Source of the DNA: an uncultured Clostridia bacterium
GTDB lineage: Bacteria; Bacillota; Clostridia; Oscillospirales; Oscillospiraceae
Direction: 5' to 3'
NCBI GenBank assembly: GCA_947177005.1
Contig: CAMWSZ010000204.1
Coordinates: 1-5,952, forward strand
Length of the DNA: 5,952 nt
The translations under genes and the position numbers were made by a program. This document shows, piece after piece, positions 1 through 5,724 of this stretch (within the stretch, counting starts at the first letter, position 1; every line of letters starts with the position of its first letter). Under the pieces are notes generated by a model. That model saw nothing but the letters and a program-made list of their open reading frames with translations, made no database searches and had not been told where the DNA came from.

Positions 1-974
1 ACGGACAAGATGCCTATCTGATTTTGTACCACGCTTTTACAGAACTCTACATGGTTTTAGACATGAACCGCCATCAGTTGGTGCTGCTTACTGTCGTTTT
101 GACGCTTGCGGCAGCAGCGCTGGCCGCCTTTCTGTCTAAACGCTTTACCGGACCGATTCTGGCAATCAAAAAAACGGTGGACCTGTTGGCTTTGGGCAGA
201 TTGACAGCCGTCACTGGGTTGAACCGCAATGACGAGATTGGTCAACTGGCCAATTCCGTAGAGATATTGGGGCAAGCCCTCCAGCGTGTGGACGTGCTGC
301 GGAAAGAAGTTATTGCCAATGTATCCCATGAACTGCGCTCACCGTTGTCGCTCATCTGCGGCTATGCGGAGCTGGTGCGGGATATTACATGGAAGGATGA
401 TACACAACGCACAGAGAATCTGGATCTTATCATTAGTGAAGCCAACCGTATGAGCGAGATGGTCCGCGATATTTTGGACTACTCACAAATTCAATCAGGT
501 TATCTGCAATTAAAGAAAGACCAGTATGATCTATGCAAAATTGTTGAGGTGGAGACAACCCACTGTGAGCAGGCTGCACAGGATAACCACCTTATTTTGC
601 AGATGGAACATCCGGGAAAAGAATTGATGGTGCAGGTAGACGCATTGAAAATCAGTTAAGTGATACGAAATCTATTGTACAATGCAATCAATCACACACA
701 GGATGGCACCACTATTACTGTATCTGTCCAGGATACCGTGGAGGGATATCGGGTGTCGGTAATCAATCCAGGCGAGGCCATTCCAAAGGAAGAAAGGGCT
801 GTGATCTGGGAGCGGTATCAGCGCAGTCAGCACCAGGGCGGACGGCGGCAGGGAACTGGTATCGGTTTGTCCATTGTGAAAACGATTTTAGATGCCCACG
901 GTATGACCTATGGTGTGGACTGCAAGGATGGACTGACCTGTTTCTGGTTTTGTTGCTTTAAGGCAGACATATAA
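1..974 (+). pseudogene. sensor histidine kinase, 5' end outside window, split by an in-frame stop codon
   Basis: The reading frame is open from the window edge (first full codon at base 3), so the sensor domain and first membrane helix lie upstream. Visible in order: a membrane helix (about 78-137, rich in Leu/Val/Ala), a HAMP-like linker, a HisKA domain with motif VSHELRSP (phospho-acceptor His codon 327-329), and an HATPase_c domain with the N-box NLLYNAINH (669-695) and the G2 box GTGIGLS (852-872). The D-box region reads INPGEAI, so the usual Asp is Asn and one Gly is Ala. A TAA at 657-659 interrupts the frame; GTG follows immediately and the same frame continues to TAA at 972-974. Reading the stop as CAA restores the family pattern ISQVIRNLL. 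The 5' fragment keeps the His but loses ATP binding, so no working kinase is expected without readthrough or reinitiation. Its response regulator is presumably upstream. The family is certain; the exact class (VanS/PhoR-like) is a guess. Confidence 0.88.
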
Positions 975-1011
975 ATCTGCAGCGCAGAGAAAAAGAAAGG
1001 AGTGGTGTACT

Positions 1012-1086
1012 ATGATAGAGAAACAAACATCGGACAGGAAGCTCTCCAGTGAACTCACTTCCCCAATGGTGAATCCTGATGATTGA
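1012..1086 (+). CDS. 24-residue ORF before the permease; coupled leader peptide or frameshifted permease N-terminus
   Basis: ATG at 1012 has an excellent Shine-Dalgarno sequence (AAAGGAG, 996-1002, 9 nt spacing). The ORF encodes a hydrophilic 24-residue peptide beginning MIEKQTSDRK and ending MVNPDD, with TGA at 1084-1086. This stop overlaps the permease ATG at 1079, which has no convincing ribosome-binding site of its own. Two readings fit. Either this is a small coupled ORF whose translation feeds the permease, or it is the true permease N-terminus, put out of frame by one extra T at 1083-1084; removing that T gives GATGATGAT and continues directly into ILRREGIYL. No similarity to a known peptide is recognised. 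The strong translation signal makes it likely that ribosomes start here. Confidence 0.4.
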   Translation: MIEKQTSDRKLSSELTSPMVNPDD

Positions 1087-1981
1087 TATTCTGCGGCGCG
1101 AGGGAATCTACCTCTGATATTATTTCAGTCTCCAGCTGGAGCAGATTTTTGGCTACTGGGTGCTGGGAATGGTGCTTGGCTCTGCGATCTCAGTTTTTGC
1201 GAAAGACCGAATCCACAGCCTGTTCCGCTCCATGCGTGGGAAACGATTGGGCCTGTTGGGGATCGTTGCTGCCAGTGCGCTGGGAATTGCTTCACCGCTG
1301 TGTATGTATGGCACCATTCCTCTGGCGGCATCCTTTTCCGAAAGCGGAATGGAGGATGATTGGCTGGCAGCATTTATGATGAGTTCCATTCTGCTCAATC
1401 CACAGCTGATCCTTTACAGTATGGCGTTAGGCCCCGCAGCGCTGGTTATCCGCATATTGTCCAGTTTCCTCTGCGGTATTGCCGCCGGGCTTTTGATACG
1501 GGGATTCTACTGCAAGAAAGAATTTTTCAATTTTAACGGTTTTTCCGAACCGCATAGTCGGGACACCGACCCCAATATTATGATGCGGTTTCTCAAAAAT
1601 CTGGGACGGAATATTCGGGCTACCGGTCCCATGTTCTTACTGGGTGTGGTACTGTCCGCTCTGTTCCAGCGGTATGTACCGGCAGAGCTGGTGGCGGACC
1701 TGTTTGGGAACAACCGGGGTTTTGGTGTTTTGATGGCGGCAACGATTGGCGTACCGCTCTACGCCTGCGGCGGCGGCACGATTCCATTACTGCAGGCGTG
1801 GCTCATGGATGGAATGAGCATGGGTAGCGCGGCGGCGTTTATGATTACCGGTCCAGCTACAAAGATCACCAATCTCGGTGCGGTGAAAATCGTGCTGGGC
1901 GCGAAGCGGTTCGCATTGTATTGGGCGTTCACGATTGCATTTGCACTGCTGACCGGATGGATCGTTGATTTTTCTATATAA
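1079..1981 (+). pseudogene. COG0701/DUF318 (ArsP/YraQ-type) permease with an in-frame TGA near the N-terminus
   Basis: From ATG 1079 the frame reads MIDILRREGIYL, then TGA (1115-1117), then YYFSLQLEQIFGYW and onward to TAA at 1979-1981. The total is 300 codons, a normal length for this family, and TGG (Trp) in place of TGA would give an ordinary amphipathic N-terminus. The rest is a polytopic membrane protein with two related halves. Each half carries a Cys-containing signature: SPLCMYGTIPLA in the first and YACGGGTIPLLQ in the second, followed by TGPATKITNLGAVKI. This duplicated pattern is typical of the ArsP/YraQ permeases, some of which export metal(loid)s or organoarsenicals; the substrate here is unknown. 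An internal restart at GTG 1160 or ATG 1169 would give a shorter protein, but neither has a well-placed ribosome-binding site. The next gene starts 14 nt after its stop. The family call is solid; loss of function is an inference from the stop. Confidence 0.82.
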
Positions 1982-1995
1982 CGATTGGAGCCTAT

Positions 1996-2781
1996 ATGAA
2001 AAGAAAAATAGCACTGAGTATCGTGTTGACGATCCTCTTAGGGGTGACCGGATGTGGCAGGCAAAAAGATGATGGGATCGTGCGCACGGAGTGGTCCCAC
2101 ACCTATGATGGCTATCCCGTAGTTTACGTTGCCCACAATGTTTCTGCTGGCGGACTTTTGTCTGCTTACGAATCGTTGGAGGCTTCCTTTGATGGAACTG
2201 CCGCCATTAAACTGTCCGAGACAGACACAGACAAGGACTTTTCATGGTCGGATCTGGTCGTGGAACTGTCTGAATCGCTGGATGAGCCTGTCGTTGTGGA
2301 GTCGCCTTCCTCTGTGGATTTTTCTGATTACGGCTGCACCATCGTTTTGTCACATTTCAGAAGTCATGACGCAGCCGGTTTTAATGGAGCGGTGAAACAA
2401 ACAGCAATCATTTCCGCAAAATCGGAGACAGCCAGCCGCCTGTCCGCCGGTTCGTGCAATCTGAAGATACTAGCGGAAAGTGGAAAACGAACCGTAGACA
2501 GCCTTGAGGGACACATTCTTTATATCAACGTAATGGATCGCGCAACGATAGAAAGTGCAGGGGTTGTTCTCCCAGAATCCAATACATACAACATCGCTAT
2601 TCTGGCATCTTATGACCCTGTAGCATTGGATCAGGCTTGCATTGATATTCTCACCATTTTAAGAGAGAGTACACCACTTCTTTCTCACATCGCAGCTTGC
2701 GACGGACTATACACCCTGACCTATGGGGAACAGATTGGCTTGGGCAGCCGTACCTATGCCCTAATGATCTTGGAAAATTGA
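1996..2781 (+). CDS. short DUF362-like lipoprotein (degenerate paralogue of the next gene)
   Basis: The protein has 261 residues. ATG 1996 is preceded by GGAG (1987-1990), 5 nt spacing. The N-terminus is a lipoprotein signal: KRK, a hydrophobic stretch, then lipobox VTGC with the lipidated Cys at residue 20. The mature part aligns end to end with the DUF362 domain of the next protein: PVVYVAHNVSAGGL against PVVYMTTDISSDGL, IVLSHFRSHDAAGFNGAVK against LVLSHFKGHAMAGFGGAIK, ILASYDPVALDQAC against ILASYDPVAVDQAC, and IGLGSRTY shared at the end. It lacks about 50 central residues that hold NTAYGGSR and DVDIMDEDG in the larger copy, and it lacks the CDCD motif. It is therefore probably catalytically or metal-binding deficient, or it has taken a different role such as a partner or decoy of the larger protein. 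The frame is clean, so it looks retained rather than decaying. The biochemical function of DUF362 proteins is not established. Confidence 0.85.
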   Translation: MKRKIALSIVLTILLGVTGCGRQKDDGIVRTEWSHTYDGYPVVYVAHNVSAGGLLSAYESLEASFDGTAAIKLSETDTDKDFSWSDLVVELSESLDEPVVVESPSSVDFSDYGCTIVLSHFRSHDAAGFNGAVKQTAIISAKSETASRLSAGSCNLKILAESGKRTVDSLEGHILYINVMDRATIESAGVVLPESNTYNIAILASYDPVALDQACIDILTILRESTPLLSHIAACDGLYTLTYGEQIGLGSRTYALMILEN

Positions 2782-2807
2782 GTATAAGAAAATTGGAGGA
2801 TACTGTA

Positions 2808-4376
2808 ATGAAATACATGAAACGAACATTGTTCAGTCTGCTGGCGGTTATTCTTCTATGCTGTGCCTGTTCCGGTACCAGCACACAAAGACCCTCTGCA
2901 GACGCAGCCAGCACCAGCACGATGCTTGCGGCGCCGATGGCACAGCAGACCAGTATTTCAGGCTTTACCGATGTGGCGCCGGGAGCGTGGTATGCGGAGG
3001 CGGCAAATTGGTGCAAAGCGCAAGGCATCTTGCTGGGCGATACCTTTTCCCCTGATACGGCTATGACCCGCGCCACAGTTGCGGAGGCCCTGTACCGGGC
3101 GGAAGGAACCCCGGTCGTTTCCGACAGTGCTTCGTTTTCTGACATAGAGGCCGGGAGCATCTATGCCAATGCCGCCGCTTGGACATCGAAAAATGGCGTG
3201 ATGTCCGGCTATGGCGGCGGTATTTTCGGAGCGAATGACCCGGTAACGCGGGAACAGATGGCCACGATCCTCTGGCGGTATGCCGGAAGCCCCGCCGCTG
3301 ACGGTGGACAGGATTTTACGGATGAGGCCAGTATCGTCAGCTATGCGCAGGCAGCTGTGGATTGGGCCAGGGTCAATGGTGTGATCGAAGGTAAAACTGG
3401 CAACCGGTTTGACCCCAAAGGAAGCCTTACCCGCGCTCAAACCGCAGCGATCCTCTACCGCTATCTGACAGGAGCGAACAGCAGCACCCCCGCGCAAACC
3501 CCTGACAGCAATACAGATGTCCCGGTTGTATATATGACAACCGACATCTCATCTGACGGCCTGATAGCAATTTATGAGTCTCTGAACTGGACGCCCGGTG
3601 ACCATGTGGCGGTCAAGCTATCCACCGGCGAACCGGGCAGCAACTACCTGCGTACTGACCTGATCGGGGAACTTGTCCAATCCCTGGAGAATCCGACTAT
3701 TGTGGAGTGCAACACAGCTTATGGCGGCTCCCGCGCTAATACCGCTATGCACTATCAGGTGGCGGCAGATCACGGCTATACCTCGATTGCTGATGTGGAT
3801 ATTATGGATGAGGACGGCTCCATGACCCTGCCAGTGACAAGCGGTACGAATCTGACCGAAAACTATGTCGGTTCCCATTTTGCCAATTATGATTCCTTCC
3901 TGGTACTGTCACATTTCAAAGGTCATGCGATGGCTGGTTTCGGCGGAGCGATCAAGAATATCTCCATCGGAATCGCGTCTTCCCGCGGCAAGAGCCATAT
4001 CCACAGCGGCGGCACAGGCGGCAGTATGTGGGGCGGCGATCAGGACGCATTTTTAGAGTCTATGGCAGAAGCTGGTAAGTCTGTGGTAGAAGCGCTGGAT
4101 GGGAAACTTGTGTATATCAATGTGATGAACCGCCTGAGTGTGGACTGTGACTGTGATGGAAGTCCTTCCGAGCCGGATATGCACGATATCGGTATTCTAG
4201 CCTCCTATGACCCGGTGGCGGTAGATCAGGCGTGTGTTGATCTGGTATACGCGGCAGAGGACGGCGCATCTCTCGTCAGCCGGATGGAATCCCGGAACGG
4301 TCTGCACACGTTGGAACACGCTGCGGAGATCGGACTGGGCAGCAGGACATATGAACTGGTGAGTCTGGATCATTGA
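2808..4376 (+). CDS. SLH-domain DUF362 surface lipoprotein
   Basis: The protein has 522 residues. ATG 2808 is chosen because TTGGAGGA (2793-2800) sits 7 nt upstream and a lipoprotein-type signal follows; the frame stays open further upstream, but only inside the preceding gene. Residues 1-21 form the signal (LLAVILLCCAC); Cys21 is the likely lipidated residue, though Cys at -3 is unusual. A Ser/Thr/Ala linker leads into three SLH modules at about 52-97, 110-158 and 169-219, with motifs TRAT, TREQ and TRAQ, which in this family bind cell-wall polymers. After a short linker comes a full DUF362 domain (about 238-519) with NTAYGGSR (302-309), DVDIMDEDG (329-337), GHAMAGFGGAIKN (372-384) and a CDCD cluster (Cys447, Cys449) that could bind metal. 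The start lies 26 nt after the previous stop, and a terminator follows 37 nt after this gene, so it is the last gene of the operon. It acts outside the membrane. The reaction is unknown. Confidence 0.9.
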   Translation: MKYMKRTLFSLLAVILLCCACSGTSTQRPSADAASTSTMLAAPMAQQTSISGFTDVAPGAWYAEAANWCKAQGILLGDTFSPDTAMTRATVAEALYRAEGTPVVSDSASFSDIEAGSIYANAAAWTSKNGVMSGYGGGIFGANDPVTREQMATILWRYAGSPAADGGQDFTDEASIVSYAQAAVDWARVNGVIEGKTGNRFDPKGSLTRAQTAAILYRYLTGANSSTPAQTPDSNTDVPVVYMTTDISSDGLIAIYESLNWTPGDHVAVKLSTGEPGSNYLRTDLIGELVQSLENPTIVECNTAYGGSRANTAMHYQVAADHGYTSIADVDIMDEDGSMTLPVTSGTNLTENYVGSHFANYDSFLVLSHFKGHAMAGFGGAIKNISIGIASSRGKSHIHSGGTGGSMWGGDQDAFLESMAEAGKSVVEALDGKLVYINVMNRLSVDCDCDGSPSEPDMHDIGILASYDPVAVDQACVDLVYAAEDGASLVSRMESRNGLHTLEHAAEIGLGSRTYELVSLDH

Positions 4377-4412
4377 CAGATGAAAAACACAATTTGTGGA
4401 TAGATCAGAAAG

Positions 4413-4449
4413 CTGGAAGACGTTGAAATCCTCAATGTCTTCCAGTTTT
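4413..4449 (+). terminator. intrinsic terminator of the permease-DUF362 operon
   Basis: CTGGAAGACGTTGA (4413-4426) pairs with TCAATGTCTTCCAG (4432-4445): 14 bp with one G-T pair and a 5-nt loop, followed by TTTT (4446-4449). Flanking A residues (4409-4411) can extend pairing into the T run. It lies just after the stop of the SLH-DUF362 gene and is the first clear terminator in the left block. Confidence 0.88.
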
Positions 4450-4534
4450 GCACTATCTGCTGTTCCAGTGAAACAATGATCCGCCAGCAAAGTCAGGCCG
4501 TAATTCCTGCCTTGAAATTCTAAAAATTTGCTGA

Positions 4535-4566
4535 TTTTCTCACACTTTTCTCACATTTTTCTCACA
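4535..4566 (+). promoter_or_regulatory. triple 11-bp direct repeat, probable response-regulator binding site
   Basis: Three perfect copies of TTTTCTCACA start at 4535, 4546 and 4557, an exact 11-bp period that puts each copy on the same DNA face. The last copy ends 9 bp upstream of the -10 box at 4576, covering the place of a missing -35 hexamer. This is the known layout of promoters activated by OmpR/PhoB-family regulators, which bind tandem direct repeats at 10-11 bp spacing. The regulator itself is not in the window; the partner of the broken kinase at 1-974 is one candidate (inference). Confidence 0.65.
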
Positions 4567-4572
4567 ACTTTC

Positions 4573-4581
4573 TGTTATACT
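4573..4581 (+). promoter_or_regulatory. extended -10 promoter for the KTR gene
   Basis: TGTTATACT matches an extended -10 element (TGn followed by TATACT, 4576-4581). At 17-bp spacing the -35 position reads ACATTT (4553-4558), a poor match, and is occupied by the direct repeats, which suggests activator dependence. Transcription would start near 4588 and give a leader of about 90 nt before the KTR gene. Small complementary pieces in that leader (CAGAA 4613-4617 with TTCTG 4624-4628, or AAACTG 4618-4623 with CAGTTT 4641-4646) could form alternative hairpins. Confidence 0.6.
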
Positions 4582-4680
4582 TCCAACGTATTTCAATCAG
4601 TGGGCAGTGAATCAGAAAAACTGTTCTGGAACTCATACAGCAGTTTACTACTAGCAAAATAAACAAGGAGGGATTCAAAA

Positions 4681-4861
4681 ATAGCTGTTTGGATACTATG
4701 CCCGGTATGTGGAAATAAAACCCGCGATAAAATCAGGCAGGATACAGTTTTGATAAATTATCCATTGTACTGTCCTAAATGTAAGAGAGAGCCTGATAAA
4801 AGTCTCAAAATTAAACGTAACAGTCATCATAGAGCCAGACGCAGAGACGCAGAGCCGATGA
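4681..4861 (+). pseudogene. cysteine-rich KTR-domain protein (Cys_rich_KTR), start codon lost and frameshifted
   Basis: After a strong Shine-Dalgarno sequence (AAGGAGG, 4665-4671) and a 9-nt spacer, the frame reads ATA (4681-4683), then AVWILCPVCGNKTRDKIRQD and on to LYCPKCKRE. The two CxxC pairs and the KTR triplet identify the small zinc-ribbon-like Cys_rich_KTR family, common in Clostridia and often seen on mobile elements. No ATG, GTG or TTG lies in frame between the upstream TAA (4660-4662) and the conserved sequence, so the start is either ATA or a lost ATG. Past codon 4789-4791 the original frame degenerates and runs to TGA 4867-4869. Shifting from 4793 gives LIKVSKLNV...IEPDAETQSR and TGA at 4859-4861, the usual family C-terminus. 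A 2-nt loss in the AGAGAG run (4786-4791) explains this. Function is unknown even for intact members, which probably bind Zn. Two lesions suggest a dead gene, although translation from ATA with an altered tail is possible. Confidence 0.8.
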
Positions 4862-4899
4862 ACTTGTGAGTTTTCTCACAGTGCATCGGCTCTTTTCTT
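4851..4899 (+). terminator. intrinsic terminator of the KTR gene, overlapping its end
   Basis: GAGCCGATG (4852-4860) pairs perfectly with CATCGGCTC (4884-4892), and A4851 can pair with T4893. Inside it, TGTGAG (4865-4870) pairs with CTCACA (4875-4880) around a TTTT loop. The tract TTTTCTT (4893-4899) follows. The outer stem includes the last codons and the frame-restored stop of the KTR gene, so coding sequence and terminator overlap. Confidence 0.88.
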
Positions 4900-5015
4900 A
4901 TATGCCAACTCTCCGTGAGAAATAGCGACCAATCAGATTATGTCAGATAGGTGCGCACACCAGAGAAAAAAACGGTGTTTTGTCGTGCCTGTTTGCTATG
5001 CCCATAAATAGCACT

Positions 5016-5050
5016 CCCCCAAACGCTGTTCGCGTTAGGGGGGAATTTTA
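5016..5050 (+). terminator. GC-rich hairpin, possible terminator remnant
   Basis: CCCCC (5016-5020) pairs with GGGGG (5038-5042), and AACGC (5022-5026) with GCGTT (5032-5036), separated by one A-A mismatch and closed by a TGTTC loop. AATTTTAT follows, a short T run. No intact gene ends just upstream, so it may be the terminator of something lost or a structural element of a mobile region. Confidence 0.45.
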
Positions 5051-5198
5051 TGTGCTGGTGGCATTGGAAAATCATTGGATTGTCAAGTATACATAAAACA
5101 GTAGCATATATCTTGCCTGAATCCAGCGCATATGACCTGTTAAAAAAATTCTTATCTCCGCATATGTCCCTTATACCTTCAATGTAGCTATTATATAT

Positions 5199-5254
5199 CC
5201 CTTCGAGAGAACTGTATCTTCCGAAAAGATGCAGTCTTTTGAAGGGAATTTTTT
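5199..5254 (+). terminator. strong terminator-like hairpin upstream of the XRE gene (terminator or leader attenuator)
   Basis: The 5' arm 5199-5220 pairs with the 3' arm 5226-5246 over 21 base pairs, with four G-T pairs, a single bulged A and a CCGAA loop; AATTTTTT (5247-5254) follows. This is the longest stem in the window. No gene ends nearby on its 5' side, yet the XRE start lies 109 nt downstream. It could therefore insulate the XRE gene from upstream transcription or attenuate its own leader. Confidence 0.75.
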
Positions 5255-5362
5255 ATTCCTTTTTACAAAGCTACAAAAACCAGCCTCCAGTGTCGGCTGT
5301 CATTCCCCGCCTGATCTCCAATCACAGAACCCCAAAAAATCTGATGATAGGAGATCATATAA

Positions 5363-5659
5363 ATGAATTACGACATGAAACAAAGCGGCGAACGCATCCG
5401 GCAGCTCCGCATTCAAAGCGGCTGTACACAGGAAGAGCTTGCGAAAGAAATGAACATTGACCGAAGCCTGTTGAGCCATGTTGAGGCGGGCAAACGAGGC
5501 TGTTCGGTGGATTTGTTCGTCCGACTCTCCCAGTATTTTAACGTATCACTGGATCTGCTCATTTTGGGCAAGGACCAGCCCATGCAGGACCAGAAGCGGC
5601 TGAAAACGGACATCTCAAAGCTGATTGACCGGCTGGAGGAATTTAAGAGGAAGCTGTGA
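5363..5659 (+). CDS. XRE-family helix-turn-helix transcriptional regulator
   Basis: The protein has 98 residues. ATG 5363 has AGGAGA at 5349-5354, 8 nt upstream. Residues about 7-62 form a Cro/C1-type helix-turn-helix: GERIRQLRIQSGCTQEELAKEMNI and onward, with the recognition-helix region DRSLLSHVEAGKRGCSVD and then LSQYFNVSLDLLILG, the usual last helix of the fold. Residues about 75-98 are charged and helical (LIDRLEEFKRKL) and probably dimerise. Proteins of this size and layout are typical single-domain repressors carried by phages and conjugative elements. A palindromic and direct-repeat site follows just after the stop (5662-5693), ahead of a TATAAT box, so it likely controls the downstream genes, possibly as an element switch. 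The ORF is intact, unlike several genes to the left. The HTH call is firm; the target and element association are inferred. Confidence 0.93.
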   Translation: MNYDMKQSGERIRQLRIQSGCTQEELAKEMNIDRSLLSHVEAGKRGCSVDLFVRLSQYFNVSLDLLILGKDQPMQDQKRLKTDISKLIDRLEEFKRKL

Positions 5660-5661
5660 GG

Positions 5662-5693
5662 GAACGTGACTATTTGTCACGCGAATGTGACTA
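5662..5693 (+). promoter_or_regulatory. probable operator: GTGAC/GTCAC inverted plus direct repeats
   Basis: CGTGAC (5665-5670) and GTCACG (5676-5681) form a perfect inverted repeat with a 5-bp spacer. GAACGTGACTA (5662-5672) recurs as GAATGTGACTA (5683-5693), a 21-bp period or two helical turns. Three half-sites thus lie on one DNA face, 32 bp upstream of the TATAAT at 5725. The XRE protein encoded immediately upstream is the obvious candidate binder (inference). The 11-bp inverted repeat with short spacer could also act as a weak hairpin, but no T run follows. Confidence 0.6.
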
Positions 5694-5724
5694 AAACACT
5701 CTAAAAAAAGTCTGTCCGCATCTC

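Larger units (their letters stand above)
4900..5362. other. 463-bp non-coding gap between the KTR terminator and the XRE gene
   Basis: No convincing gene is seen on either strand. The stretch holds a GC-rich hairpin (5016-5042), a long terminator-like stem (5199-5246), a GTGAGAAA motif (4915-4922) that is the reverse of the 4535-4566 repeat core, a 6-bp inverted repeat TGCTAT/ATAGCA (4994-4999, 5008-5013), and two copies of CGCATATG(A/T)CC (5127-5137, 5159-5169). Weak promoter-like boxes occur (TTGGAA 5064-5069 with TATACA 5088-5093), but none is good enough to call. The XRE gene has its own AGGAGA (5349-5354). Confidence 0.6.

Noticed and set aside
57..329. Minus-strand open frame of 90 codons
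   Set aside because: It lies wholly opposite the HAMP/HisKA coding region and its translation has no domain character.
1079..1981. Genetic code with TGA as Trp, or selenocysteine at 1115
   Set aside because: TGA ends three intact genes in this window, and no selenocysteine insertion hairpin is evident after 1117.
2697..2807. Longer start for the SLH-DUF362 gene
   Set aside because: The 37 extra codons overlap the end of the previous gene, have no ribosome-binding site, and would place the lipoprotein signal internally.
2958..3497. Minus-strand open frame of 179 codons
   Set aside because: It is the reverse shadow of the SLH region, whose + strand repeats and motifs are unmistakable.
4535..4566. 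Short CRISPR-like array
   Set aside because: The units are 10-11 bp with one-base spacers, which is a protein-binding repeat, not a CRISPR array.
5239..5460. Plus-strand frame of 73 codons over the terminator and XRE start
   Set aside because: It begins inside the terminator stem, has no ribosome-binding site, and overlaps the XRE gene out of frame.
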